A DNA stretch of 64,000 bases from Gammaproteobacteria bacterium (GTDB lineage: Bacteria; Pseudomonadota; Gammaproteobacteria; Arenicellales; Poriferihabitantaceae): positions 1 to 64,000 of the forward strand of contig JAUILZ010000004.1 of NCBI GenBank assembly GCA_030432755.1, given 5' to 3'. Below, piece after piece: positions 8,423-17,354 of this stretch. Position numbers and translations under genes: made by a program. A model generated the notes under the pieces. That model did not search any database and was not told the origin of the DNA. It saw only the letters and a list, made by a program, of their open reading frames with translations. How positions within the stretch are numbered: the first letter of the stretch is position 1; the number at the start of each line of letters is the position of its first letter.

Positions 8423-10207
8423 GTGATCCGTTGGCTAACTGCCGGGGTCAACGCCCCGCTGCTCGTTGTCTGCGTCGCCTTCGGTGGCTACACGGTGGCT
8501 TTCGGCAACCCATACTCTTTCTACGTGATGGCCATCGCCGGCTGTTATGCATTGTTGGTGGTGGGGTTCCAGTTCATCTTTGGCCACGCGGGCGCCGTGT
8601 CACTGGCCCAGGCAGCCTTCTTTGGCATCGGCGCTTATGTCTCCGGTCTGCTAGGGATTAAGCTCGGCTGGACCTTCGACGTTACCTTCCCGCTCGCCAT
8701 TCTACTACCCACCGCGTTGTCGGTGGTGGTGGCCATCCCGGTGCTCAAGCTCGAGGAGCACTATTTCGCGCTAGCTACCATGGGTCTCGGCCTGGTGGCC
8801 CTGCTCGTCGCCACCCAGTGGGTGGCTCTCACAGGCGGAATGAACGGCCTCGCGGGAGTACCGAACTTCATCGTATTCGGTTTCGAGATCAAGTCCCGGT
8901 TCGACAAGCTGGTATTCATCTGGTCCTTGGTCGGTGCGGGCTCGCTGATCGCTTGGCAGATCATGCGTGGACTGTATGGTTTGCAGTACCGCATCGCGCG
9001 CGAGAACAGCACCGCGGCCATGTCAGTAGGCGTCAACGTCAGCATACTCCGCTTCGTCGCCTTCGTGTTAAGTGCGGCGTATGCCGGCGGCGCCGGGGCA
9101 CTGATAGCGCATCAGATTAAAATTGTGTCACCGCAGAACTTGGAGTTTGCGGTAATGATCACCTGCCTCACCATGACCGTCATCGGCGGGCGTACCCATG
9201 TGGTGGGGGGTATCATCGCCGCGGTGGTGCTGGTGCACCTGCCGGAGTGGTTCCGGGTGCTCCAGGACTACCGCCTGCTTGCCTACGGCGCCGCCGCCCT
9301 ACTGATGGTGGTCATTGCCCCGGAAGGTATCGTGGGTGCCCTACAGGCTCTCCGCGCCCGAGTGCTGCCAGAGGCGCCACCCCCGGTGCCTAAACCCCGG
9401 GTCCACACGGTTCGGAGATCCACAGTCGACTCAGGCGATTTCCTCTTGGAAATCCAGGGATTGAGTAAGTCATTTGGCGGACTGCAGGCCATCCGCGACG
9501 TGGACATTGCGCTGACGCCCGGCGAGATCTTCGGGCTGATCGGACCCAACGGCTCTGGCAAGACCACTCTGTTGAACCTGATCTCTGGCATTTACCTACC
9601 CGATCGCGGCCGGGTTGTTTACGCGGGACAGGATGTGACCAGAGCACCAGCCTACCGCATCGCCCGTCTGGGTCTCGGGCGCACCTTCCAGAACATTAAT
9701 CTGGTGGGTGACATGACGGCGCTCGACAACGTCGCAGTGGCCCGCGCCAATCTGACCGGCGCGTCGCTCACCCGAGCACTTACCACCCTCGGACGAGATG
9801 GTGCGCTGCACGCGGCACGCGAGCACGCCGTGCACCTGTTAGCCGCGGTTGGTGCGGACGACGTCGCGGGTCAGCGTTGCGATAGACTGGCCTACGGCGT
9901 GAAGCGCCGGGTGGAGATCGCCCGGGCGCTCGCCATTGAGCCGCGTTTGCTTCTCTTGGACGAGCCCGCAGCTGGACTCAATGAAGCTGAGCAGATTGAG
10001 TTGAGCGGACGCCTGAAAGCACTCACAAAGGACGGGCTGACCATCCTCGTGATCGAGCACAACATGCGTTTTCTACTGCCACTCGCAGAGCGTATGAGTT
10101 GCCTGGACGACGGCGCGCTCATCGCGAGTGGCACGCCGGACGAGATCGTGTCTAATCCGGCAGTGATCGAGGCCTACCTCGGCGCCCCGGAAGACGAGGA
10201 CGCTTGA
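8423..10207 (+). CDS. LivM permease fused to LivG ATPase
   Basis: A 594-residue fusion. Residues ~1-310 form a LivM-type permease (conserved GHAGAVSLAQAAFFGIGAY, and RENSTAAMSVGVNV in the coupling loop). After a proline-rich linker (~315-337), residues ~340-594 form a LivG ATPase with Walker A GPNGSGKTT (374-382), Walker B LLLDEPAAGLN and switch IEHNM. GTG start with GGAAGG about 9 bp upstream. The ABC signature here reads AYGVKRRVEIARAL, that is YGVKR in place of the usual LSGGQ-like YGQQR; this variation is known in LivG proteins. Such membrane-ATPase fusions are known in some proteobacterial Liv systems. The LivF partner follows 3 bp downstream. Confidence 0.92.
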   Translation: MIRWLTAGVNAPLLVVCVAFGGYTVAFGNPYSFYVMAIAGCYALLVVGFQFIFGHAGAVSLAQAAFFGIGAYVSGLLGIKLGWTFDVTFPLAILLPTALSVVVAIPVLKLEEHYFALATMGLGLVALLVATQWVALTGGMNGLAGVPNFIVFGFEIKSRFDKLVFIWSLVGAGSLIAWQIMRGLYGLQYRIARENSTAAMSVGVNVSILRFVAFVLSAAYAGGAGALIAHQIKIVSPQNLEFAVMITCLTMTVIGGRTHVVGGIIAAVVLVHLPEWFRVLQDYRLLAYGAAALLMVVIAPEGIVGALQALRARVLPEAPPPVPKPRVHTVRRSTVDSGDFLLEIQGLSKSFGGLQAIRDVDIALTPGEIFGLIGPNGSGKTTLLNLISGIYLPDRGRVVYAGQDVTRAPAYRIARLGLGRTFQNINLVGDMTALDNVAVARANLTGASLTRALTTLGRDGALHAAREHAVHLLAAVGADDVAGQRCDRLAYGVKRRVEIARALAIEPRLLLLDEPAAGLNEAEQIELSGRLKALTKDGLTILVIEHNMRFLLPLAERMSCLDDGALIASGTPDEIVSNPAVIEAYLGAPEDEDA

Positions 10208-10210
10208 GTC

Positions 10211-10921
10211 ATGGCTGAGCCACTACTGTCCGTGCACGACCTTGACGTGAGTTATGATCAGGTCGAGGCCCTGCACGGCGTCAGCTTGGAGGTCGGCGAC
10301 GGTGAGGCGGTCGCCCTGATCGGAGCCAACGGCGCGGGTAAGTCTACCCTTCTCAGATCTATCATCGGCCTGCTCAGACCCCGCGCTGGCAGAGTGGTGT
10401 TCGCTGGACGGACCGTCGACGCCCTACGTCCCGAGCAACGCGCCCGTCTCAATCTAGGCTACTGTCCCGAGGGCCGCGAAATCTTCCCGGAATTGACGGT
10501 ACGCGAGAATCTGGAGGTGGCGAGCTGGCGCCCCGCCCTGAAGCGTGGCCGTCTGGTGGATCGGGTCTACGATGTGTTCCCGGCGCTCGCCGGCAAGGAC
10601 TCTGATCCCGGCTGGCAGCTCTCCGGCGGCCAGCAGCAAATGCTCGCGATCGGTCGCGCACTCATGGGCGAGCCGCGCCTTCTGCTGTTGGATGAGCCCT
10701 CATTGGGCCTCTCTCCCATCCTCGTATCGCAGGTATTCGCCAACATCGAGCGCATCGTCGCCGAGGGCACTGCAGTGTTGTTGGCCGAGCAGAATGCCTC
10801 CAAGGCGCTAAAGATCTGCCGCCGTGCGTACGTGCTCAGGGTCGGCGAAGTGGTGCTGTCTGGTGGCGCGGCGGAATTGAGGGAGAACGAGGAGGTGAAG
10901 GAGGCTTATCTGGGTGGGTGA
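10211..10921 (+). CDS. Branched-chain-type ABC ATPase LivF
   Basis: A 236-residue ATPase with Walker A GANGAGKST, the LivF marker CPEGREIFPELTVRENL, signature LSGGQQQM and Walker B LLLDEPSLGLSP. It is the second nucleotide-binding subunit, pairing with the LivG domain of the preceding fusion, whose stop is 3 bp upstream (likely translational coupling). It is the last gene of the transport operon. About 24 bp after its stop, sequence of a truncated IS3-family element begins, so anything that originally followed has been lost or displaced. Confidence 0.92.
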   Translation: MAEPLLSVHDLDVSYDQVEALHGVSLEVGDGEAVALIGANGAGKSTLLRSIIGLLRPRAGRVVFAGRTVDALRPEQRARLNLGYCPEGREIFPELTVRENLEVASWRPALKRGRLVDRVYDVFPALAGKDSDPGWQLSGGQQQMLAIGRALMGEPRLLLLDEPSLGLSPILVSQVFANIERIVAEGTAVLLAEQNASKALKICRRAYVLRVGEVVLSGGAAELRENEEVKEAYLGG

Positions 10922-10944
10922 TATCGTATAAGTACCATGGTGAT

Positions 10945-11451
10945 CGCAGCGGGGATATCTTTCCGCCTGCGTGTTCAGGCGCTTCCTGAGTTCAGCATCA
11001 TCGCGGCCCTTCAGTTGGTACTAGGCGGCAAACCGGCTAAAGCCCGTCAAGCGACAGGCCCTGCGCTTGCTGACACGGCGACCCTTGAGGTGATCCACGC
11101 TGCGTGGCCGTCACCAGTTTCCCTGAACCAGGTCCTTGAGGGCGTCCTTGTCGAGCTCCGCTTCGGCCAGCAACCGCTTAAGTTTCGCGTTCCCGCTCTC
11201 CAGCTCCTGTAGGCGCTTGGCCTCGCTGACCTCCATGCCGCCAAACTTCGACTTCCAGCGGTAGATCGTATTCTCCGCAACCGCATGGCGGCGAGACAGG
11301 TCGAGGACCGAGGCGCCGGCCTTATGCTCTTTAAGGATCGAAATGATCTGTTCTTCCGTATATCGCTTTCTCTTCAAATCGGGACCTCCCGTAGGTGACA
11401 TTATAGGGAAATCCCACATTCCTCATGGTCCGATGTTTTGGGGTGCGCTCA
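10945..11451 (-). mobile_element. Truncated IS3-family element, inverted relative of the adjacent IS
   Basis: On the minus strand this begins with an end TGAGCGCACCCC (at 11451). It then carries a full orfA (11377 down to 11111; HTH protein starting at the Met/Leu before KRKRYTEEQ), and about 50 codons of orfB, breaking off near 10945 inside the conserved RYPR(Y)GYP region. Relative to the complete element it has an 11-bp deletion just after the orfB start and in-frame stops, so orfB is dead. It diverges from the neighbour at many positions, so it is an older, related copy rather than a recent duplicate. Confidence 0.85.
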
Positions 11452-11567
11452 ATGAAAACAATCAAATATTCAGTTGAGTCCTATTCGAAAGGTTGACCGT
11501 ACCCCCAAAATTCGAGCCATGACGAATGTGGGATTTCCCTATAATGTCACCTACGGGAGGTCCCGAC

Positions 11568-11834
11568 ATGAAGAGAAAGCGATATACGGAAGAACAGATC
11601 ATTTCGATCCTGAAAGAGCACGAGGCTGGCGCTTCGGTCCCCGACCTGTCCCGCCGGCATGGCGTGGCGGAGAACACGATCTACCGCTGGAAGTCGAAGT
11701 TTGGCGGTATGGAGGTCAGCGAAGCCAAGCGATTGCGGGAACTGGAGAGCGAGAACGCGAAGCTGAAGCGGTTACTGGCCGAAGCGGAGCTCGACAAGGC
11801 CGCCCTCAAGGAGCTGGTCCAGGGAAACTGGTGA
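11568..11834 (+). CDS. IS3-family transposase OrfA (HTH subunit)
   Basis: An 88-residue protein starting at the ATG preceded by GGGAGG (11555-11560). An upstream in-frame ATG within the IS end is less likely because it has no such site. It has the orfA layout: N-terminal transposase_8 helix-turn-helix (EEQIISILKE..., AENTIYRWKSKFGGM), then a heptad leucine-zipper helix (LRELESENAKLKRLLAEAEL). It binds the IS ends and multimerises with OrfB. Its stop overlaps the orfB start (GTGA). Confidence 0.92.
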   Translation: MKRKRYTEEQIISILKEHEAGASVPDLSRRHGVAENTIYRWKSKFGGMEVSEAKRLRELESENAKLKRLLAEAELDKAALKELVQGNW

Positions 11835-12643
11835 CGGCCGCGCAACGGCGACGGGCCGTGGATCACCTCAAGGATCGCCGTGTCAGCGAACGCCGGGCCT
11901 GTCGTTTGACGGGCTTCAGCCGGTCCGCTGCCTGGTACCCGTTGAAGGGTCGCGATGATGCTGAGCTCAGAAAGCGGCTCAAGACCCTGGCGGAGCGATA
12001 TCCCCGCTACGGGTATCCGACGCTCCATGGCATGCTTCGGCGAGAGGGTTTGGTCCAGAACCCGAAGCGAACCTACCGGATTTACCGGGAAGAAGGGCTC
12101 CAGGTTCGCGCCAAACAGCGCAAGAAACTGTTTCGGCCACGGACACCGATGCTGGTACCTGACCAGGTCAACGAACGCTGGTCGATGGATTTCGTCAGCG
12201 ACCAGCTGGCCAATGGCCGTCGCATCCGGATACTCAACGTCGTGGATGACTTTTCGCGTGAGTGTGTCCTGCAAATCGTCGACTTCTCGATCTCTGGACA
12301 GCGCCTGGCGCGAGAGCTTGAACGGTTGACGGAATATCGGCCATTGCCAAAAACTATCGTCTGCGACAACGGACCGGAACTGACGAGCAAAGCGATGTTC
12401 TTCTGGTCTCAGGAATCTGGCGTGAAACTACACTTCATCCAGCCAGGAAAACCGACTCAAAACGCATTTGTTGAAAGCTTCAACGGAAAGTTCCGAGCTT
12501 ATTGCCTGGATCTCCACTGGTTCGCCAGCCTGGACGACGCAAAGACAATGATTGATCAATGGAAAGACCACTACAACAACGTCAGACCGCATCGATCACT
12601 GGGCAAGATTCCACCTGCGGTGTTTGCCAAAGAGGCGGCCTGA
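11831..12643 (+). CDS. IS3-family transposase OrfB (DDE integrase)
   Basis: A 270-residue catalytic subunit with HTH_21 region near the N-terminus and an rve integrase core. The DDE triad is Asp120 (SMDFVSD), Asp179 (VCDNGPE) and Glu215 (AFVESFNGKFR), with exactly 35 residues between the last two, as expected for IS3. GTG start overlapping the orfA stop by 4 bp. It may be made by reinitiation or as an OrfAB frameshift product. The frame extending further upstream is only the shadow of orfA. Confidence 0.93.
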   Translation: MTAAQRRRAVDHLKDRRVSERRACRLTGFSRSAAWYPLKGRDDAELRKRLKTLAERYPRYGYPTLHGMLRREGLVQNPKRTYRIYREEGLQVRAKQRKKLFRPRTPMLVPDQVNERWSMDFVSDQLANGRRIRILNVVDDFSRECVLQIVDFSISGQRLARELERLTEYRPLPKTIVCDNGPELTSKAMFFWSQESGVKLHFIQPGKPTQNAFVESFNGKFRAYCLDLHWFASLDDAKTMIDQWKDHYNNVRPHRSLGKIPPAVFAKEAA

Positions 12644-12698
12644 TATGATCAATCTCCCACATTCCACCATGCTCGGGTTAAGGGGTACGGTCAAGGTG

Positions 12699-12955
12699 AG
12701 CACGTTTGCGGTTCGCCTGCAAATACATAGATAGAACATTCCATGGACGTTGTGTTTGCGCCTTATCAGTACCAATTCAAATAGGTAATCAAGGCCAGAT
12801 CGTCATTCCCGGATGGCGCAAGACGATGAAATCCAACTAATTGGTCTATCAGATCGACGACACTATACTCTGACGCAATCTATAGGGGGCCTTTCTGGGG
12901 GCACATTGTTATTCTTGTTTTTTGTTATTGTTTAATATCATTATGTTACATAACA
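12699..12955. other. Intergenic stretch with paired G-rich repeats
   Basis: No convincing coding sequence. Two GGGGGC repeats, 12 bp apart in start (12885-12890 and 12897-12902), resemble arm-type binding repeats found beside tyrosine-integrase attachment sites. An AT-rich tract follows to 12955. No integrase gene is present nearby. Confidence 0.3.
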
Positions 12956-12980
12956 TATTTGGTAGTCGCCACCTCCACCA
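12956..12980 (+). repeat. tmRNA-3'-end-like sequence, possible attachment site (copy 1)
   Basis: This 25-bp stretch ends in CACCTCCACCA, as do many tmRNA (ssrA) 3' ends, a common island integration site. It matches 23920-23944 at 20 of 25 positions without gaps. A strong terminator follows 15 bp later with no gene upstream to terminate. The T-arm that a whole tmRNA needs is missing, so at most the 3' stub is present. Confidence 0.35.
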
Positions 12981-12994
12981 AATCCCTAAAGGCG

Positions 12995-13040
12995 AACGCA
13001 CCCAATATTAGCGACCGGTTGTTGGGTGCGTTTTCTTTTT
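12995..13040 (+). terminator. Rho-independent terminator without an upstream gene
   Basis: An 11-bp perfect stem (AACGCACCCAA / TTGGGTGCGTT) with a 16-nt loop, followed by TTCTTTTT on the plus strand. The only plus-strand genes upstream belong to the IS, 350 bp away. The converging minus-strand helicase gene would not be served by this polarity. Confidence 0.8.
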
Positions 13041-13077
13041 CTCTGCATTTTCAGCGATCTATTTAGGGTGGAAATTG

Positions 13078-16000
13078 CTATGGAATTAGCAAATCAGCCA
13101 GATTCTCTCCTAACGGATTCTTAAGCTTCCAACGCACCGTAATCGGATTGTCGCCTTCCCATTCTACAAAGGTTACCTCACCGCAATATACGAAAGGCGC
13201 AGCCTTTGAGCCAAGCTTGCCGCGCTTGCGAACAAGTAGGTGAACCGGAACATCGCGCTCCTCGTGATGTTGGATCTCTTGGCCTCCTTTACTCGAGCGC
13301 GAGTGACGATTCTGACTCTGCCATTCGAAAATGTCAGCTGATAAAAAGCGATCCGCATAGTGATGCTTATCTGCCATGCCCTTCTTCTCAATCGTCACGA
13401 GCAGAAAGATTTGACCGGCAATAGATAAATATCCCTGCCGCCAAAGATTCGGCACGAATTTCAACCCAAAGAGCGGCGCAATTTCCTCACGCATGTAGCT
13501 TCGGCCAACTTCTAGTGGACACAAACCTGCAGATGGTGGCGAAAGAGGAGAAACATGGAGCTCGCCCTCTTCCCATGAAAATTCGACTTGGAAACCTGTT
13601 CCAGGAAGACCCGCGTGGTCTCCGAACCAGCTACGTAACACATCTGGCAAGCAGTTTTCATCGGCATCCATACGTTTCATCACATTTACCGCCATCTTGA
13701 CGAAATTAGCTTCAAGCATTTCCCCATTCGCCTTAACTTTTGTCCAACCCATGGGGATGTCGAGTGTCGGGTTCCTCAACCGATTTGGAAGAAAAAGGAT
13801 CGGTCGACCGTTGGAATGAGAAACCCTCGCAACAAAGCGAGAGGTATCGTCTACGACCGAAGCGCCAGGACGGTCGAAGTATTCAGCAAGTCTCCACTCT
13901 ACGAGTTCTCTTACGAGTTCGGCATAGGTATCCCGTTGATTTTCTGCGATATCGGATCCAAAGCTCATGCGACCTTCCTCATAGGTGAAGAATGGAGAGC
14001 CCCCGGCACCTGCCCCACCCGCCCATGCGGCGATTGGATTTTTCTCAAGATAGCCCGAGAGTAATTCTTCATCGTCAATGTCAACGCCCAGGTCCTTTTG
14101 ATACTTTGCACTCCTTCGGGCCAAGTGACGAACCCGCTCGCAAAGCTCTCCGATAGAGATGGTGCCGGGCATACGATCTGCCGAAAGCATTGCCTCAAGC
14201 ACGAGCATTTTGAACGACTTGGTCATTGCCGTGGTTTCGAGGTGTGACAAGAAATCACCAGCTCGCCCCTGATCGAGAAGACCCCGCTGTATGTCGTCAA
14301 GGTCACCCATGTAATTGACAAACCGAAGCCAAGAGCCGTAGCTTGTACGAAGAGAACGTGGACGGTAGTTTTCCCGATGTAATTCCGTAGCAGTTGGCCG
14401 TACGCCATGGCGATCACGATAGTCCTCGTAGGCGAATCGAAGGACATCCGAATCTGCTGCGCGTCTTAGCAATCCCTTTAGGATGTCGACGGCCTCTAGT
14501 TCATATTGCACCTCACAGCCGGGTGGAAGCGTGAGATCGCCCTGCTGAAGCAGGTTAAGAGTCCGTTCGATCTCTGCATCGCCTCCGGATAGAGAGAAAA
14601 GCGTCTGTGGTTTTAGTAGGAAGGACCTATGGTTGCCAATGTAATCGATTACCGTGAGGTGGCTCTTACCCTCACACTTGCGAAGACCCCGCCCTAGCTG
14701 CTGCTGCCAGAGAATACGAGATTCAGTGGGTCGGAGCATCATCACCGTATCAATGTTTGGGAGGTCGACGCCCTCATTGAACATATCGACAGCGAAGACG
14801 ATATCAAGATCGCCAGCTTCAAGCTTTTCGAGCGAACCAGCGCGGGGATCACTTGAGTCCTCCGAATGAACTGCTGCTGAGCGCAGTCCGTTTGAAACGA
14901 AAAAGTCTCGCATAAAGTTCGCGTGGCGCACAGAGCAGCAAAATCCTAGCGTGCGTTCACCAGCGCGTTTCCGGTACTGATCTAGTGCATTGCTGGCACG
15001 CGACTGTGTAGCGACTGCGGCATCTAGTGCTTCGGGATCGAAACGGCTACTGCGCCATGGAATGTTAGCGTAGTCAACCTCATCAGGCACACCGTAGTAG
15101 TGGAAGGGAGACAGAAGGCTTGCCTCAATTCCTTCAGGCAAATCGCAGCGAAAGACAAGGTTACCTTCACACAGACTCAAAAGATCCGCACCGTCTGTGC
15201 GCTCTGGAGTTGCCGTGAGCCCCAGCAGGTAACGTGGTTCAAAATAGTCAAGCAGACGACGATAACTGTTTGCAGAGGCATGGTGGAACTCGTCAACTAC
15301 AATGTAGTCAAATGAATGCGCGGAGAATCTTTCGAGGTGCACTCGACGCCCAATGGTCTGTATTGACGCAAAGATGACGTCTGCATCCGGTATCTTTTCC
15401 GTTCCGGTGTATAAGCCAAGGTGTGAATGGGGTCGGATGCGGCGGAAAGTACTCATCGCTTGATTGAGAATTTCCTCTCGGTGTGCGACAAAAAGCACTT
15501 TTCGGTATTCAGGACGATTTGAGTCAAATGCCGACAGCCACGTCTTGCCGAGGCCTGTGGCGAGGACGACAAGCCCGGCAGTGTTACCCTCGGCTCTGGA
15601 AGCGTTGAGAGCAAGGAGTGCGCGCTCCTGGATGTCGTGAGGCTCCGGTAGAGGCGGCGGCGACTCGACTGGAATACTGACCTGTGCTTGTCTCGGTTCG
15701 CGACGGTTCCGATAGCCCTCGACCCAGTCAGTGTCGAGCTGTTGAACTTGGGGATGACGCAGAAGTGCCTCGAACGCGCTCTCAATTTCTTGGAGGCCAC
15801 GGGGATCGTTGTGTGTAATGGCGCGGTAGTTCCATTCGATGCCATCCCGGAGGGCGGTCGCAGTAAGATTGGAGCTACCTATCCAAGCTACAGAGGTATG
15901 GTCTCGATTTCGGAATAGATACGTTTTGGTATGGAAGCTAGGCGCTGCGTTGTCCGCCTTTGTGGTGGTGTCAAATGCGTACAATTCAACAGAGTTTGGG

Positions 16001-16692
16001 TATTGCTGTTGAAGATCAAGGAGTTGGAGTAGTGCGTCAGGATCGGTTGCGCCTAGGTAATCTCCGGTAACCAATCGAAATCTGCCTTGCCGGTCGAGTA
16101 GATCGAGCCAGTGTGGTTTCAGCAACCGCACGCCACTTTGGAGAACGAAGGCGACCGCCCAATCGGCCGAAATAGCCTGGTCTAGGTGAGCGCAGAGCTG
16201 TGGAAGCAGCGGATCATCCGGTCCGGTGGTGAAGCGAGTGAGTGTGTCCATTGGGGATTGAACAGTGACAGGATCGCGATCCGCCGCGAACAATCCGGTA
16301 GAAAGTGGTGCTGCCAGGTAGTTGCCCTTTGCGGGGATAACGTGACGCACGCCACCTCGGGGATCCTCGACATCACCTGAGTAGCGAGGAATTACGTGGA
16401 CATGGAGATGCGAAACCGTTTGGCCCGCAACGACGCCAACGTTGATGCCGATGTTAAAACCTTCTGGGGTGTGATCCCTTTCAATCTCGCGTCTGGCATA
16501 TTCGATAGCGGCAGTTAGTTCGGCACGCTCTTCTTCGGAGGCATCAAACCAGTTCGCGGTGTGGTTTTTGGTGACGAGCAGTGCGTGTCCTGGAGAAACG
16601 GGAAACCCATCCCATAGACCGAGGGTATGGCGCCCCGCGTAGAAAATGCGATCAGCCGACGGAGAGCAGAAGGGGCAGTCGTGGCTGCTCAT
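13078..16692 (-). CDS. HIT - PLD nuclease - SF2 helicase - DUF3427 fusion protein
   Basis: A 1204-residue multidomain protein. Residues ~1-125 form a HIT domain (CPFC near the N-terminus; His95-x-His97-x-His99 in HLHVHVIPR), a nucleotide-adduct hydrolase or transferase fold. Residues ~150-330 are a phospholipase-D/HKD nuclease domain (His254-x-Lys256, then IGSSNLT). Residues ~350-690 are an SF2 helicase (Walker A ATGLGKT 378-384, DEFH 467-470, TATP 493-496, QQLGRGLR ~664-671). The rest matches a DUF3427-type C-terminal region. PLD-helicase-DUF3427 proteins occur widely and uncharacterised in defence-rich islands; the HIT domain adds a possible end-cleaning step. It is last in a minus-strand gene set and overlaps the SprT-like gene by 4 bp (ATGA), implying translational coupling. 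Confidence 0.88.
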   Translation of the reverse strand: MSSHDCPFCSPSADRIFYAGRHTLGLWDGFPVSPGHALLVTKNHTANWFDASEEERAELTAAIEYARREIERDHTPEGFNIGINVGVVAGQTVSHLHVHVIPRYSGDVEDPRGGVRHVIPAKGNYLAAPLSTGLFAADRDPVTVQSPMDTLTRFTTGPDDPLLPQLCAHLDQAISADWAVAFVLQSGVRLLKPHWLDLLDRQGRFRLVTGDYLGATDPDALLQLLDLQQQYPNSVELYAFDTTTKADNAAPSFHTKTYLFRNRDHTSVAWIGSSNLTATALRDGIEWNYRAITHNDPRGLQEIESAFEALLRHPQVQQLDTDWVEGYRNRREPRQAQVSIPVESPPPLPEPHDIQERALLALNASRAEGNTAGLVVLATGLGKTWLSAFDSNRPEYRKVLFVAHREEILNQAMSTFRRIRPHSHLGLYTGTEKIPDADVIFASIQTIGRRVHLERFSAHSFDYIVVDEFHHASANSYRRLLDYFEPRYLLGLTATPERTDGADLLSLCEGNLVFRCDLPEGIEASLLSPFHYYGVPDEVDYANIPWRSSRFDPEALDAAVATQSRASNALDQYRKRAGERTLGFCCSVRHANFMRDFFVSNGLRSAAVHSEDSSDPRAGSLEKLEAGDLDIVFAVDMFNEGVDLPNIDTVMMLRPTESRILWQQQLGRGLRKCEGKSHLTVIDYIGNHRSFLLKPQTLFSLSGGDAEIERTLNLLQQGDLTLPPGCEVQYELEAVDILKGLLRRAADSDVLRFAYEDYRDRHGVRPTATELHRENYRPRSLRTSYGSWLRFVNYMGDLDDIQRGLLDQGRAGDFLSHLETTAMTKSFKMLVLEAMLSADRMPGTISIGELCERVRHLARRSAKYQKDLGVDIDDEELLSGYLEKNPIAAWAGGAGAGGSPFFTYEEGRMSFGSDIAENQRDTYAELVRELVEWRLAEYFDRPGASVVDDTSRFVARVSHSNGRPILFLPNRLRNPTLDIPMGWTKVKANGEMLEANFVKMAVNVMKRMDADENCLPDVLRSWFGDHAGLPGTGFQVEFSWEEGELHVSPLSPPSAGLCPLEVGRSYMREEIAPLFGLKFVPNLWRQGYLSIAGQIFLLVTIEKKGMADKHHYADRFLSADIFEWQSQNRHSRSSKGGQEIQHHEERDVPVHLLVRKRGKLGSKAAPFVYCGEVTFVEWEGDNPITVRWKLKNPLGENLADLLIP

Positions 16693-17222
16693 TTCCTTGA
16701 CCCCTTATGGAGTCGAGCAGTCGACGCGTCAATGCGCTCAATTACAAGCTCACCTTTCAGGCCAGCTTCATAGCAGCTGGCGCAGCGCCACTGCGGCACG
16801 GGGCGCCCGGCAAGTCGTCGCATCTGGCATACAGGGCAGCGATGCTCCCAGAGGGTACTTTCACGCCGGACGCGCTCGGGGAGATTGGGAAGCTCATTAT
16901 CCGGGATGCGAGCACGTGGTGCGAAGCCAGCTAACTGCATGAGATGTCGCCATTCGGGGCCGTGGGGTTTGGCACTTTGACCGTATTGTTCATAGACAGC
17001 TGTATGAGCGAATTCGTGGCAGAGGACTTCGTGCAGGAGGGGTTTGGGGGCCTCGAGGAGGAATTCGGCAATACGCAAATCACGCCGGGAGGGTGTGCAG
17101 CGGCCCAGAGCGGAGCGCATACGGGGCGAGACGGTGATCGTAATCCGATTCTCGAGGCCATCGCAGGACCAAAGATTGGCCCATTTAGCTAAAAGTTGGA
17201 TTTGCGTCTTTTGGTTTGGCAA
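16689..17222 (-). CDS. SprT-like zinc metallopeptidase
   Basis: A 177-residue SprT-family protein. The gluzincin motif is His69-Glu70-x-x-His73 (CHEFAH), with a third ligand likely His87 (PHGPEW). A C-terminal zinc ribbon has two Cys pairs (CPVC and CASC). The family includes Spartan, the protease that digests proteins crosslinked to DNA; bacterial members are uncharacterised. Start is TTG; no in-frame ATG precedes the conserved domain. The stop overlaps the start of the HIT-PLD-helicase gene, so the two are made together. This points to a joint role on protein-blocked DNA or invading DNA (inference). Confidence 0.85.
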   Translation of the reverse strand: MPNQKTQIQLLAKWANLWSCDGLENRITITVSPRMRSALGRCTPSRRDLRIAEFLLEAPKPLLHEVLCHEFAHTAVYEQYGQSAKPHGPEWRHLMQLAGFAPRARIPDNELPNLPERVRRESTLWEHRCPVCQMRRLAGRPVPQWRCASCYEAGLKGELVIERIDASTARLHKGSRK

Positions 17223-17354
17223 GGCTTTGAGCTTTATAAATTGAGATACTTACAATTCGACGCTTCTACGCAGTGGCTGGTTTTTAGCGGGGTGACAATA
17301 TGTTCACGCAATTTGTGGGGGTTTGCATGGCGTTCTGCCGGGACACGGTAAGGG

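Larger units (their letters stand above)
11494..12693 (+). mobile_element. Complete IS3-family insertion sequence, 1200 bp
   Basis: Bounded by terminal inverted repeats (left TGACCGTACCCC at 11494-11505; right GGGGTACGGTCA at 12682-12693). It is flanked by AAGGT on both sides (11489-11493 and 12694-12698), a likely target-site duplication. It contains orfA and orfB overlapping by 4 bp, as in the IS51/IS407-like groups. Intact reading frames and ends suggest a functional or recently active element. It inserted 42 bp from an older, inverted relative. Confidence 0.92.

Noticed and set aside
12956..12980. Complete tmRNA or tRNA gene ending here
   Set aside because: The T-arm and upstream parts are missing; only a 3'-end-like stub is present.
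13078..16692. Canonical type I or type III restriction subunit
   Set aside because: The helicase is SF2 but there is no methyltransferase or specificity gene nearby, and the PLD plus DUF3427 layout differs.
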